IMG/VR virus record: IMGVR_UViG_3300043437_000207
Coordinates: 1 to 61,225 of that record
Length of the DNA: 61,225 nt
Reading direction: 5' to 3' (one strand)
Source: a virus
Shown here: piece by piece, positions 8,901 to 18,660 of the stretch
How the letters are laid out: each line of letters opens with the position of its first letter
Numbering within the stretch: the first letter of the stretch is position 1
Made by a program: the position numbers and the translations under genes
Notes under the pieces: generated by a model
Seen by the model: the letters and a program-made list of their open reading frames with translations, nothing else
The model's database searches: none
Told to the model about the DNA's origin: nothing

Positions 8901-11330
8901 TTATTAAACACTGATAAGTCTTTAGTTACTCTTGGTTCTGTAGTTCAGGCTGGAGCATGGAGTGGTGCTGGATTCTTTGCTCCTGGTGCGCGACCTGATT
9001 TTGAAAATTTTGATGTTCCTTTTAGTTTACCAATAGGAAGTCATTATGCTGGAATAAAAGGTAGAGTAAGAAACCAATATGGTCAGCTTAATGGAATCAA
9101 ACAAATTGTAATTACGCCTTGTGAACAAAAGTTTGATCCAGCTTCTGTACCAACATTAGGACCTTATTCATTACCGGGATGTACAGGAATGTTTAGTTAT
9201 AAACAAATAGCTGCTACACCAATTTTATTTAATGGTGATACATATATCAACAGATACACTGAGAAAAATACAATGTGTTTCTATTATGATTGGTTGTATG
9301 CACAGCCTGATGGATTTGAGTATAACTACTACATTCATCAGATGATTCCTCAAACTAGATTTAATGTAAACAGTGTTAGATATGATGTTGGTGATTTGGC
9401 TGAAGCATTAAACTTTTCTTCACCTACTGTACCTGGTACCGGAGCTCTCCCTACTAGATTTTACAATCTTGATTATTATAAAGATAGTACTAGAAAATAT
9501 GATTATATAACAGATCAGCCAATAGGTTTTCCAGATACATATCCTGGTGTCTTTGGTGCCAAGCTTTCAAAGTTCTATTTGGCAAATTCATCTATCAGAG
9601 ATTTCTTTGTTGAGTCAGATGTATTAATTGACTTTAGAAAACAAGGAACTTATGATTGGGAAAAACATTATGATCCGTATAGATTTACAAACTATGGTAT
9701 CATGTTTAATGCAGATCCAAATATTTTGGGAAGAGGTAATGTCTATATTTATGATTATTCTTTAAGTGTATCTAAATTATACAACCAATACTTCTCTGCA
9801 GGTAATTTACAGAGTAGATACTATGACCCTAATGTGGCTAAGCTTTGCTTTACATATTATCCAGATAGATTGATCTATTCATTACCACAACAAGTAGAGG
9901 CCATTAAGGACAGCTGGTTTATTTTCTTAGCTAATAACTATGCTCAGTTTAGATCACAGATCTCAGGGGTTAAGTCAATAAATAAATCTGGTATCTTTAT
10001 TACTTTCAAAAATGATAGTCCAGTAATGTACCAAGGTGTTGATACACTACAAACTGATTTAGGTACTAAGATTACTATTGGTGATGGTGGATTATTTTCT
10101 CAACCACCACAGGCAGTATCTAATGCTGATAAGCCATATGAGTATGGATCATCTCAAAATAGATTGAGTGTTATTTCTACACCGGCTGGTATGTTCTATA
10201 CATGTCAAAACCAAGGTAAAATATTTTCTTATGCTGGAGGGTTAGATGAGATTTCTCAAAACGGAATGAAGTGGTGGTTTATCTTATTTATGCCATACAA
10301 ACTTACAGAAGATTTTCCTGATTACCCATATCAAGATAATCCTGTGGCCGGAATAGGTATGCAGTCAGTATATGATAACAATAATACTATCCTGTATTTT
10401 GCTAAGAAAGATTACGCGGTGAAACCAGACTATAAAGGTTTACTTGAGTATGTTCCATTAGATGCTAAAAAGAGAGGAGACTACTTTACATTGACAACAC
10501 AACCAGGCTCTCAGTTTTTACTTGGTGACCCAGTAGTATTTGATAATGCATCTTGGACAGTAAGTTATGATCCTAAGAATAAACATTGGATTAGTTTCCA
10601 TGACTGGCATCCAGATCTAATGATACCTGCTAAGGATGTATTCTTAACTACCAAGGATTCGGGGCTTTGGAAACATAACCTTATATGTTCAAACTACTGT
10701 AATTTCTACGGAGTGAATTATCCATTTGAGATAGAAATACCTATCCCTACAGGGCAAAGCGTAACTACTCTAAAATCTATTGAATACATATTAGAATGTT
10801 ATAGAAGATCAGCATTTAATTGTGTTGACCAGTTCCATGTTCTTGATTTTAATTTTGACCATGCTGTAATTTATAATACAGAACAAGTTTCAGGATACTT
10901 AAACCTTAACTTGTTTCCAAAGAATAATGTTACACTTAGTCTACAGTATCCAAAGTTAAATGCAAACCTATCATCTTTTGATGTATTGTTTTCTAAAGAG
11001 GAACAGAAGTATAGAATAAATCAGTTCTGGGATATTACTAGAGATCGCGCAGAGTTTCCTATTGGTTCAAACTATCCTCCAACAGGACCTGTTATTCCTG
11101 GAACAACAATCCTTCAAGGAAGTTATGATAGTAATTATACTTGGTTGACTGGTCCGGATGGGTACAGCAGAGTTCTTAATCCAACTAACATGGATTATAA
11201 TAAAGCACAAATGCAAAGAAAAAAGTTCAGACATTATCTTAACTTTATAACTTTGCGTAAAGATGTGTCTGGAGATGTAAACATGATCTTTAAATTAATG
11301 AATAGTAAGAACCAATTATCCCTTAGATAA
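5955..11330 (+). CDS. Giant tail nozzle/tubular protein (P22 gp10/T7 gp12-like; crAss 'muzzle' type)
   Basis: 1791 residues. The N-terminus (F17-I-K-G-L-N-K-D-S-D-P, then DGMWTHAVNAM and GTLSNE by residue 56) matches the opening typical of podovirus nozzle proteins: 'G-x-N-x-D-x-(D/N)-P ... G-x-x-x-x-A-x-N ... G-x-x-x-N-E'. The rest is rich in Tyr, Asn, Pro and Gly with beta-strand patterns, as expected of a beta-propeller tube. One hydrophobic patch lies near residues 727-745 (ALFPMFLLGIGEAIVSMIG). It is about four times the length of P22 gp10, as is usual for crAss-like muzzles. It is coupled by TAATG to the ring gene before and the cargo candidate after. The role would be to close the short tail and gate DNA and protein ejection. 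Confidence 0.65.
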   Translation: MAKNNIQNTTDNQTKSFIKGLNKDSDPSYVTDGMWTHAVNAMNNTAEGDVGTLSNEISNFLCANSGATMPATVSKKYVIGAIQVFSDKWLIFTAGHNALGQPVMSEIGLFEDDACRYRPIVQDACLGFDKRYLISGSSREKEDCTWQVYWADGLNPDRYLNIGDDKTWPTSDYQWVGGGASSMNFYSNGTDTTFLWPGVEWNQKCITENNCTVCTNVNSLNCEHIRLARLMKTPCLNLTLGSQGGTMANGTYFAVIAYCIKGQKVTDWFSPSNNQFVFTPNDLESSLVLEVSADSENFDEFVLALVQNINQGTVAKQIGFYSTKTTTIAIDQVDPSLVTIPLEQIPIQTPVFEKSDQMTDVNNYLLRVGPTSKFDFNYQPLANLIQAKWASVEYPADYYVQGGNHTNYLRDEVYAFFIRWVYDTGDKSSSYHIPGRPPQNFTIPTTGASVAETATAVLPNNLATDDQVFEVYNTAYSTGGAYVGTTLPDGGVVLDTGNMGYWESSEIYPDNRPDIWNSSEYCWTTPAGQNSQYDLCGQPIRHHKFPENFLNNSASTTTVHFRNNPNPSTFGNDYFIRIMGVYFENIVLPKDQEGNDIPGIVGYEILRGSREGNKTIIAKGMVNNFRTFTIKGSAAKGRTGLYANYPFNTINPISPNSGDMVGVDDPYMHQINQTIPQDIVSFHSPDTMFRSPYLSTTELKLYGNLSGFSSQQFIEPDKHPRFKLLADIALFPMFLLGIGEAIVSMIGKRTDTAPNIIPATGVSDGAGVAVTTYTTAATGLQTLPTPLTSPITLYNTFYNNYYSSGAAIADIGAGLLGIPTTVEVAEGAIVTALNATSIAQVNAPIIRTGTIELPAYAYLPAPLRIAGGANQILFYFSEGASTTLDLIYALLPYRQFALQQIAHGFYSGMNRNPAANLYRFKIEESFYMRDNIQEISRYQTNTGVWKSFSINNLKRPDSVVVRTKSGPYFNPAYPDGVTTGPSLLNTDKSLVTLGSVVQAGAWSGAGFFAPGARPDFENFDVPFSLPIGSHYAGIKGRVRNQYGQLNGIKQIVITPCEQKFDPASVPTLGPYSLPGCTGMFSYKQIAATPILFNGDTYINRYTEKNTMCFYYDWLYAQPDGFEYNYYIHQMIPQTRFNVNSVRYDVGDLAEALNFSSPTVPGTGALPTRFYNLDYYKDSTRKYDYITDQPIGFPDTYPGVFGAKLSKFYLANSSIRDFFVESDVLIDFRKQGTYDWEKHYDPYRFTNYGIMFNADPNILGRGNVYIYDYSLSVSKLYNQYFSAGNLQSRYYDPNVAKLCFTYYPDRLIYSLPQQVEAIKDSWFIFLANNYAQFRSQISGVKSINKSGIFITFKNDSPVMYQGVDTLQTDLGTKITIGDGGLFSQPPQAVSNADKPYEYGSSQNRLSVISTPAGMFYTCQNQGKIFSYAGGLDEISQNGMKWWFILFMPYKLTEDFPDYPYQDNPVAGIGMQSVYDNNNTILYFAKKDYAVKPDYKGLLEYVPLDAKKRGDYFTLTTQPGSQFLLGDPVVFDNASWTVSYDPKNKHWISFHDWHPDLMIPAKDVFLTTKDSGLWKHNLICSNYCNFYGVNYPFEIEIPIPTGQSVTTLKSIEYILECYRRSAFNCVDQFHVLDFNFDHAVIYNTEQVSGYLNLNLFPKNNVTLSLQYPKLNANLSSFDVLFSKEEQKYRINQFWDITRDRAEFPIGSNYPPTGPVIPGTTILQGSYDSNYTWLTGPDGYSRVLNPTNMDYNKAQMQRKKFRHYLNFITLRKDVSGDVNMIFKLMNSKNQLSLR

Positions 11331-14300
11331 TGTATAATAAAAAAGTCCTTAAGAAAATCACTTCTAGCTTAGACAAAGCTAAGAAACCTGCTGTTCCTAA
11401 AGATATTATTGTTGACCCAAAAGGACAATGGAATCACCCAGGAAAAGTAACACGTATACCTGCAAGTAACATTACTATGCAAGGAGTAAACTATCCTGTT
11501 ATGGGTGTACCAAATATTGGCATGCCTGTAATGATGTATCCAGGTCAAGACTATGATTTTCCAGGTGCTGACTATGTTGATGAGTATCCTCAAATGCAAG
11601 ATGGTGGTGAGCAAGATGGTATGAATGCAATGATGAAAGCTAGACTTGCATATGCAAATGAGTTTGGTAATCCTGCAGCTAAGAGAATGATCAACCTACC
11701 TGATAATCCATATCAATTTGATAATGGAGATACAGGTACACATTATATGGCAAGTATGGATAACTATGCTGTACCACAAATTCAAGATGAGAATGGTCAG
11801 TTGATGTTAGGAGACTATGGTCCGGAGTCTAATGAAGCAATGAGATTTGAGTCAGATGAAGATGCTAATTATTTTGCTAAGCATTATAAAGATGTTTCTC
11901 CAGGCTTTATGGAAATGGATCTTAGTCCAGAAGAAATAGAAGAGTATGCTAAAGGAGGTTTTATCATAGAAGATATATCCGTACCAGAACTTACTAAAGC
12001 TCAAAAAGGTCTTACTAAAAAACCTTTAGAAATTAGTGACCCAAAAGAATTTGCTTACAGAAATAAAATGTATAATGACAGTTTAGTAGCTTATAATAGA
12101 GATATTAACTTTGATAGAGAGTATATAAATTTAGTTAAAAAAGCAAAATCTTTTAATGAAATATATGAAGGAAAGCAAAAACTGCAAAATAAATATCCAT
12201 TAAATAAAGTTAAACCTTCCATAACACGACATATTAGTTCTTCTCCTATAATTGCAATTAATCCAATTGTTAATTATAAAGCTAAAAATGTAATAGATTT
12301 TAAAAAACCAACACAACCTGTAATATTTAAAAATCAAATTGTACCTACAGTAGAACAAATGGTAACACCTGCAAAAGTTGTACAACCTACACAAAAAAAA
12401 GTTGTTGCTCCTGTAGTACAACCTAAACCTATAACACCTAGTAAACCTACAGCTTATAGAAGTCAAACAGTAATGTATCCTGATGGTAGTTATGAATTAA
12501 GAAGAGTACCTTATTATACGGGTAATGATAAAGGTACATGGACACAAGGTACAAAACTTAATCCTCCGGGTGTTGTAAATGCAACAGATTTATCTCCAGA
12601 AGAACAACAGACTTTAAAAAATAAAAATAAATTAAATTCTAAGAAAGAAGGTGGTGTATTATTAAAAGCTCAAAATGGAAAAACTGTAAAACATACTGAT
12701 AAAAAAGGTAACACTACAACAACAGTTACTGATGATGATGGTACTCAATACATAAAAGTAAAAACTGCTGATGGTAAAGTTTATAATAAAACTGTACCAG
12801 CAATGAAACCAATGTCTCGTGATGAGTTTATGCAAACTGACTATTATAACCAACGTAATCAGTTTCCAGTAATTAATCAGAAATCAGAAACTTTACAAAA
12901 CAGTGCTGCACAGACCGGTCTTAAAACAGATCAAAGATCAGTAGCTCTTAGGAATAAAGCATCACAGGAATACCACACAATGCGTGAAGAACTAATTCCT
13001 ATGATGGCTCATAAAACTGGAATGTCAGAAGATGATGCTAGACGTGCTGTGTATAATATTGATACAGATGTAGATGCATTATACAACAAATATATTTCTC
13101 CTAATGCAGGTAGACCAGATACAATCAAAAAGTTTGTACCTAGAGCTAAACAAAAATGGGATGATAAAGCAATGGACATATTATTTAATCCTATGACTGC
13201 AGCTGGTCATTGGATGCGTGGCCAAGAAGTACCTGATTATTTACAAGAGTCATTAGATAATGGAACCTATGGGTATTGGGCAAACGGAGTATGGCATACT
13301 GAAAGAAATCCTTTTGATGTTGTAACTGATAATACCCCTATAGGGGCAGTCCATGCTGCAAAAAATATTTATGACAGAGCTACAGATAATGTAGATGGTA
13401 ATTTTTGGACTGCTGAAAATGCAATGGATGCTGCAAATATTATACCTACAGCAGCACTAATGAAAGGTATGAAAGGCTTAAAAGGATTTAGATCAAAATC
13501 TTTACCGTTAGATGTATCATCTGATATTTCAAGAATAACATCAAATTCAAATAGAGCGCTTGATTTAGGTTCAGATGTAATAAGACCTTTTAAATCTACA
13601 CAGGCTGGACTTACTACTATTGGTGATCTCACAAGACAATTAGAACCTATAGTTAATAATGAAGGTAGAGTAATTAGACAAATTGGAGATCCTAAATATA
13701 CAGAAACAGGATTACAAAAATTTATTGGTAATACAGGAGCTACTGCAAAAACAGCATCTAAAGCACTTGATGAACAAGGTTTATTAAATAAATCAATAAC
13801 TCAAGATGATATTTATAGCCAACAAGATATAGAAAGACTTAAACGTGTGAATAATGAAAATATATCATATGAAGATTTTGATTGGGGTAACCAAGATGAG
13901 AATGATGATCTAGGAATGAATATGTTTGGTGATAATGAAATGGCCAGAATCTTTGGTGAATCAAATCAACTAAGAACTCCTCCTAATGAAATTTATCTTC
14001 CGGATATTCAAACAAATCCTGTATCAAGAGATACACGTATGGAAATAGTAAATCAAAGAGCTCAACTTAAAAATAAATATGATGCGTTAGGTTTAGACAA
14101 TTATCCATCATTGGAGGAGGCTCCTGAAAATGTACGCTTAAGAGCTTTTGAATTAGAAAAGAAAATTTCTGATATTGATAATTTTTTAGATAGAGCAAGA
14201 CAAAAAAGAATTCAACAACTTACATCTACCCCAGGATTGAATGATATACTTGCTTTTAGAAACCAACCTGGATATATTAACTCAACAACACCTTCTACTG

Positions 14301-16204
14301 TTAATGGTATATCAAGTAAAGATCTTTATCAATTACGTGCTGATCTTGACCGTCTTAATGCTGAAGCAGTTGATCTTTTATTTAATTCATCTAACAAACC
14401 AAAAACACCTGAACAAATAGCAAGAGCTGAAGAAGTAAATAACCAAGTAAGAAAACTAAGAACAGAAATAAATAATAGAACATCTGCCGCACCAGCAGGC
14501 CAGATTGATTTAACCAGACCACGTAGAAATTCTAGAGGTGTAATTGACATTACAGATAATCAACAAATACAACCTATTGCAGAACCTAATCCATTTTTTG
14601 CTTTACAAGGAGATAGAACATCACCACATACAATTCCAAGAAGAACTTCGCGAATTATTAACAGTAATACAGTTCCTGGTACTCCATATACAATAGCAGA
14701 AACTCTTTCTGTACATGATAATCCATTAAATGTAGTTAATGAAGTTAGAAGGCTTGTCCAAGATCAAGCAATTAATTCAACAACTGCTTCTGATTTAATG
14801 AATGCGTTAAGAGGTGAAATAAGAGATATGCCTATAGATTCAAAACAGAAAAAGTTTTTTATATCTGAAGCTACAAGAATAAGTAAGATTCCAAAAGATG
14901 TAGTTTATACAGGTTCAGCAAAACCAAATTCTGAAATTTATAAACTTAGTGAAAGTTGGGCAACTACCCCAGAAGAAAGAGAAGCTATACAAAAGTTATT
15001 AGTTGATAATTATGGATATTCACTGGATGACCTAGAGGGATTTATAGATAGATATGTAACTAGTGATTTATTAATAAATGTTTTTAATAATCAAGTATAT
15101 GATGATGTAAGATATGTTTTAGAACATGGTGTACCAAATCCTAACCTTCCTGTTTTTAATCGTAGAACTGGTGAGATTTCACCATTATTAAAAAACCAAA
15201 CTGAACTTCATCAAGCAGGTTTATCTAAAGATGTTGTAAATAAGATTGAAGATACAATGTATACTTATTCAATGTCAAATACAACAGGTACAGTAAATTA
15301 TAGTCAAGTTCAAGAACCTATAATTCATAAACTTAAGGATAATAAACTTATTGCTAAAACTGAAGAACTTGACGGATTAATTTCAAGTTATGAAACAGCT
15401 ATTTCTAAATTAGGAGACGGTGAGTTAAAAGAAAATCTTACAAGACAACTTGAAGATTACAAAGGAACAAAATGGCTTAGAACAGAATATGCAGATGAAT
15501 TAAAAGCCCAGGGACTCAAACCAAATAAAATTGAAAAAGCTTCTATTATTTCAAACTCTCATGGTCAGAAAAATTTAGTAGATGGTGATGGAAATATTAT
15601 TGGTACCTTAAACGCATATAAAGCAAAAACTCATGAAGGAACACAAGGTTATAAAATTGGTAGTACCGGAGTAAATTATAAATTTCACCCCTACAATTTA
15701 AAACATAGTAAATTTGAAAATTGGGATGAAGCACAAGATTTTTTAGAAAATGAAGAAATTGAAAAACTTATAGCAACAATAACAAATGAATCTGATAAAA
15801 CAAATCCTATTGTTTTAAAACATTTTAAAAGACAAGCAAAAGCAAAAGCAAAAGAAACTGTTAAACGTCTTCAAGAAAATAATGAAAACAGATATGGTGA
15901 AGCATTATATAGAGGAGTTCATCATGCAGTTAAAGATACAAAAGGTGCAGTATTTACAGATCAACATTTTGTTAATACAAAACTTCCTGATCCATTTACT
16001 GGAGAAATTATTAACCGTAAAAGAGCTGAAGATTATTGGAACAGTCAAGCTAAACAATACAATGAAGCTGGAATTCCTAAATCTGAATTTGTAAATCCTC
16101 CTCCACCAACTAATGCTCATGGATATGGAACAGATGAACCACACATTATTATTAGAAGACAACAAGGTGGTGATTTAAGTAAACTAAATAAGTTTATTCA
16201 TTAA
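11330..16204 (+). CDS. Large capsid-cargo candidate with KAQxG/QxGG motifs (1624 aa)
   Basis: 1624 residues with no recognised enzyme domain. It is the first of three adjacent proteins sharing short motifs: M89-Q-D-G-G, K208-G-G, K223-A-Q-K-G, K438-K-E-G-G, K446-A-Q-N-G and Q1611-Q-G-G close to the C-terminus. The N-terminus is basic (KKVLKKITSSLDKAKK). Residues ~300-470 are low-complexity, with many Pro, Gln, Lys and Val, probably flexible. The remainder is helical and charged. Its position directly after the nozzle gene matches the place of a large cargo protein in crAss-like phages, so packaging in the head or tail is inferred. An upstream single-base overlap links it to the nozzle. A promoter-like motif follows it. 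Confidence 0.5.
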   Translation: MYNKKVLKKITSSLDKAKKPAVPKDIIVDPKGQWNHPGKVTRIPASNITMQGVNYPVMGVPNIGMPVMMYPGQDYDFPGADYVDEYPQMQDGGEQDGMNAMMKARLAYANEFGNPAAKRMINLPDNPYQFDNGDTGTHYMASMDNYAVPQIQDENGQLMLGDYGPESNEAMRFESDEDANYFAKHYKDVSPGFMEMDLSPEEIEEYAKGGFIIEDISVPELTKAQKGLTKKPLEISDPKEFAYRNKMYNDSLVAYNRDINFDREYINLVKKAKSFNEIYEGKQKLQNKYPLNKVKPSITRHISSSPIIAINPIVNYKAKNVIDFKKPTQPVIFKNQIVPTVEQMVTPAKVVQPTQKKVVAPVVQPKPITPSKPTAYRSQTVMYPDGSYELRRVPYYTGNDKGTWTQGTKLNPPGVVNATDLSPEEQQTLKNKNKLNSKKEGGVLLKAQNGKTVKHTDKKGNTTTTVTDDDGTQYIKVKTADGKVYNKTVPAMKPMSRDEFMQTDYYNQRNQFPVINQKSETLQNSAAQTGLKTDQRSVALRNKASQEYHTMREELIPMMAHKTGMSEDDARRAVYNIDTDVDALYNKYISPNAGRPDTIKKFVPRAKQKWDDKAMDILFNPMTAAGHWMRGQEVPDYLQESLDNGTYGYWANGVWHTERNPFDVVTDNTPIGAVHAAKNIYDRATDNVDGNFWTAENAMDAANIIPTAALMKGMKGLKGFRSKSLPLDVSSDISRITSNSNRALDLGSDVIRPFKSTQAGLTTIGDLTRQLEPIVNNEGRVIRQIGDPKYTETGLQKFIGNTGATAKTASKALDEQGLLNKSITQDDIYSQQDIERLKRVNNENISYEDFDWGNQDENDDLGMNMFGDNEMARIFGESNQLRTPPNEIYLPDIQTNPVSRDTRMEIVNQRAQLKNKYDALGLDNYPSLEEAPENVRLRAFELEKKISDIDNFLDRARQKRIQQLTSTPGLNDILAFRNQPGYINSTTPSTVNGISSKDLYQLRADLDRLNAEAVDLLFNSSNKPKTPEQIARAEEVNNQVRKLRTEINNRTSAAPAGQIDLTRPRRNSRGVIDITDNQQIQPIAEPNPFFALQGDRTSPHTIPRRTSRIINSNTVPGTPYTIAETLSVHDNPLNVVNEVRRLVQDQAINSTTASDLMNALRGEIRDMPIDSKQKKFFISEATRISKIPKDVVYTGSAKPNSEIYKLSESWATTPEEREAIQKLLVDNYGYSLDDLEGFIDRYVTSDLLINVFNNQVYDDVRYVLEHGVPNPNLPVFNRRTGEISPLLKNQTELHQAGLSKDVVNKIEDTMYTYSMSNTTGTVNYSQVQEPIIHKLKDNKLIAKTEELDGLISSYETAISKLGDGELKENLTRQLEDYKGTKWLRTEYADELKAQGLKPNKIEKASIISNSHGQKNLVDGDGNIIGTLNAYKAKTHEGTQGYKIGSTGVNYKFHPYNLKHSKFENWDEAQDFLENEEIEKLIATITNESDKTNPIVLKHFKRQAKAKAKETVKRLQENNENRYGEALYRGVHHAVKDTKGAVFTDQHFVNTKLPDPFTGEIINRKRAEDYWNSQAKQYNEAGIPKSEFVNPPPPTNAHGYGTDEPHIIIRRQQGGDLSKLNKFIH

Positions 16205-16212
16205 ATTAAAAA

Positions 16213-16222
16213 TTAGTATATT
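16213..16222 (+). promoter_or_regulatory. Promoter-like motif TTAGTATATT, copy 3
   Basis: A third exact copy in the 35-base gap between the 1624-aa and 803-aa genes. As in copy 1, it ends exactly 17 bases before the start codon (ATG at 16240). No terminator is visible between the two genes, so the motif may reinforce expression of the cargo genes. Confidence 0.4.
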
Positions 16223-16239
16223 TAGATATATAGACTATT

Positions 16240-18651
16240 ATGGCAAAAGTAAGAATACGTAAAGCTGGTCCTGGAGAAACTGCAGGATATTATAACAAGA
16301 CAGCTATGTTCTTGAACAAAGCTCAGATGGGACAAGAAGTACAGTCTGAAGAACCTCAAGGACAATCTCAAGAGGAAATGGTTCAAGCATACTATCAGTA
16401 TGCTGAACAACAGTTATCAAATGAGGTAGCACCTGATAAGGTGTATACTGACCTTGTTAGTAATGGTCTACCAGAACAAGTTGCATATCAGATGATTACA
16501 TCTCTTATGGATAAACTTGTAGATGATGGTATCATTAATCCTGATTACAAAAGAGAAAAAGAAAATCCTAATCAAGAAGAAGCTCAGGCAGTTGAAGAAG
16601 AGCCTGCTGCTGTTGAACAACAACAAGAGGATCAGTCAATGTTTGAAGAAGATCAAGATGCAGCTGATGCAGAAGAAGAGTATGTTCAAGATAGATCTTA
16701 CATGCAAATGGGAGGTTATACTGAAGATGACTATGATGCTCAAAATAGTATGATGGATCAGTATTCTGAAGTTAAGGATAATACTGCTGAACCATTTAAT
16801 TTTCAAGAACTTATTAGCAAAACACCGGGTATCCAACCTGGTTTAAACTTTCCAAGTTTATCAGAATATATTCCGGATTATCAAAATATCCAATGGAATA
16901 ATATGGATGCATTACAATCTGAACAAACTGATGAAGACATGTTACCACAACTTGAATCACAAAGAGTTGGTGGCATGGTTAAGAAAAAACAGTTTGTTAA
17001 AAATGTAATGTCTCTTTTGAAAAAACAAGAAGGAGGAGATAATACAGAACAAGAAGATCCAACATTGGGTAAAGGTAATCCTATGGATACACTTACTGAA
17101 GATGTTCAAAAACATAAAAACAATTTCTTAAGTGCTATTAAGACTAAGGCTAATACTGTCAAAACAGAAGAGATGTATGACAAGTTAAGAAAGTCTAATG
17201 ATCCTAGTATGCAGCAACTAGCAATGGGACAACAGTTTCAAGTTGGTGGTATGACGGGTGGTCAAGATCCATTGTTTAGATTTCTTGGTGGTGGTGATCA
17301 AGGATTTCAAGAAGATCCTAATTACTATGAAGCAGACTTTTTACCTGAAGCAGCTTATGGATATTCTACAGGAAACTTAAGAAAAGCTGAAGAAGGAGAA
17401 GAAGTAAAAGCTGATGCAATTCCTAAAGCTAGAATTAATTATGTTCCAAGATACAATAGTACTCCTGGTACATGGGCAAGAAGCTTAACACCATGGAATG
17501 CTATAATGGAATCTTCAAATGTTGATGTACCAATTAGCAAACCATATAACTATGGAACTAATACTGAGTACACAGGTCCATTTGCTGGATTAACACCTGT
17601 TGCTAGACAAGTTACTAAGAGAGGTATCTTTGGAAGACCAAAGAGATACACTGATATTTATGCTATGCAAGATGCTGAAGCTAATGGTGAAATAACAGCT
17701 GACGGCAACACATTAATATTCCCAGAGAGAAACTCCAGAGGGTATGCAGATCTTCCCCTATTGGATAATCCACATGGAGAAAAGATAAAGCATAACTATG
17801 AAGACTTTGATGATTTAAGTATGAAAGCTAAGATGGCTATCAGAAGAGGTGAGAGATTCATGAATAGAAACACTAGAAGACTAGATAGAGATCCAGACTT
17901 TAAAGATGTTGAATACGCGTATGGAGGAGCACTAGATAGTTACATGCCTAAAGCACAAGGAGGATTAACCATTAATAATCCTAATCTTCCTCAACCGGCA
18001 CCTGGTAATACAGAACTTACATTAACTAATCAGCCAGGTCTTATAGGGCAGGTTAATCAAGGCCCAAATACTGTATGGGGTCAGCAACAATCTTTCAGTC
18101 AACCTGCACCAGTTAATAAAGAAGCTGCTGCATACAATAGTAATAATCCTTCTTATGTAACTGAACCGTTAGGAAATGACTTGTCTGAATGTACAGAAGA
18201 ACAAAAGAAAGATCCTACTAGTAAATGTTACAATGCAGGACAAATGACTTATGTTGGTGTTGATGTCCGCAATGATAGAAGTAAGACTGTAGATCCAGAA
18301 GCTGGTGTAAATGTTTTTAATGCTGGTGTCAGAGGTATAACAGGACTATTGAATAGAAAAGATGAGAAGAGAAGAGAAAGACAGATGTATGACAATCAAA
18401 CATCTAATAATCTTTATGCTTCTCAAGCAGGCATGATGAAAGGTCAATGGAATGACTTAGGTTCTATGGCTGGTATGTATAATCCTGGTGACACCGGTCA
18501 AGATACAAGTGGTTATTCATCATATGGTAAATATGGTGGTTACATGCAAGACGGTGGTGAATCAGATTATGATGAAGGTGATGAAGTTTACATGACAGAA
18601 GATGACATTAAAAACTTCATGGCTAATGGTGGAGAAATTGAATACATATAA
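16240..18651 (+). CDS. Acidic capsid-cargo candidate with KAQxG/QxGG motifs (803 aa)
   Basis: 803 residues. The start (KVRIRKAG) resembles that of the next protein (KVRIKRLPQAKTG). Residues ~105-150 are strongly acidic and Gln-rich. Motifs shared with the flanking genes are K27-A-Q-M-G, M155-Q-M-G-G, V-G-G near 243, K262-Q-E-G-G, Q334-V-G-G, P369-E-A-A-Y-G followed by N379-L-R-K-A-E-E-G, K571-A-Q-G-G and M769-Q-D-G-G. The C-terminus is again acidic (DEGDEVYMTEDDIKNFM). No catalytic motif or membrane segment is seen. The acidic regions would suit packing beside DNA or another basic protein. A virion-internal or scaffold-like role is inferred from position between the nozzle and the RNA polymerase genes. 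Confidence 0.5.
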   Translation: MAKVRIRKAGPGETAGYYNKTAMFLNKAQMGQEVQSEEPQGQSQEEMVQAYYQYAEQQLSNEVAPDKVYTDLVSNGLPEQVAYQMITSLMDKLVDDGIINPDYKREKENPNQEEAQAVEEEPAAVEQQQEDQSMFEEDQDAADAEEEYVQDRSYMQMGGYTEDDYDAQNSMMDQYSEVKDNTAEPFNFQELISKTPGIQPGLNFPSLSEYIPDYQNIQWNNMDALQSEQTDEDMLPQLESQRVGGMVKKKQFVKNVMSLLKKQEGGDNTEQEDPTLGKGNPMDTLTEDVQKHKNNFLSAIKTKANTVKTEEMYDKLRKSNDPSMQQLAMGQQFQVGGMTGGQDPLFRFLGGGDQGFQEDPNYYEADFLPEAAYGYSTGNLRKAEEGEEVKADAIPKARINYVPRYNSTPGTWARSLTPWNAIMESSNVDVPISKPYNYGTNTEYTGPFAGLTPVARQVTKRGIFGRPKRYTDIYAMQDAEANGEITADGNTLIFPERNSRGYADLPLLDNPHGEKIKHNYEDFDDLSMKAKMAIRRGERFMNRNTRRLDRDPDFKDVEYAYGGALDSYMPKAQGGLTINNPNLPQPAPGNTELTLTNQPGLIGQVNQGPNTVWGQQQSFSQPAPVNKEAAAYNSNNPSYVTEPLGNDLSECTEEQKKDPTSKCYNAGQMTYVGVDVRNDRSKTVDPEAGVNVFNAGVRGITGLLNRKDEKRRERQMYDNQTSNNLYASQAGMMKGQWNDLGSMAGMYNPGDTGQDTSGYSSYGKYGGYMQDGGESDYDEGDEVYMTEDDIKNFMANGGEIEYI

Positions 18652-18660
18652 TTTTACAAC

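Noticed and set aside
15880-16110. ADP-ribosyltransferase-like domain at the end of the 1624-aa protein (ALYRGVHH)
   Set aside because: Only an isolated Arg-Gly context resembles the family; no clear STS or ExE motifs were found.
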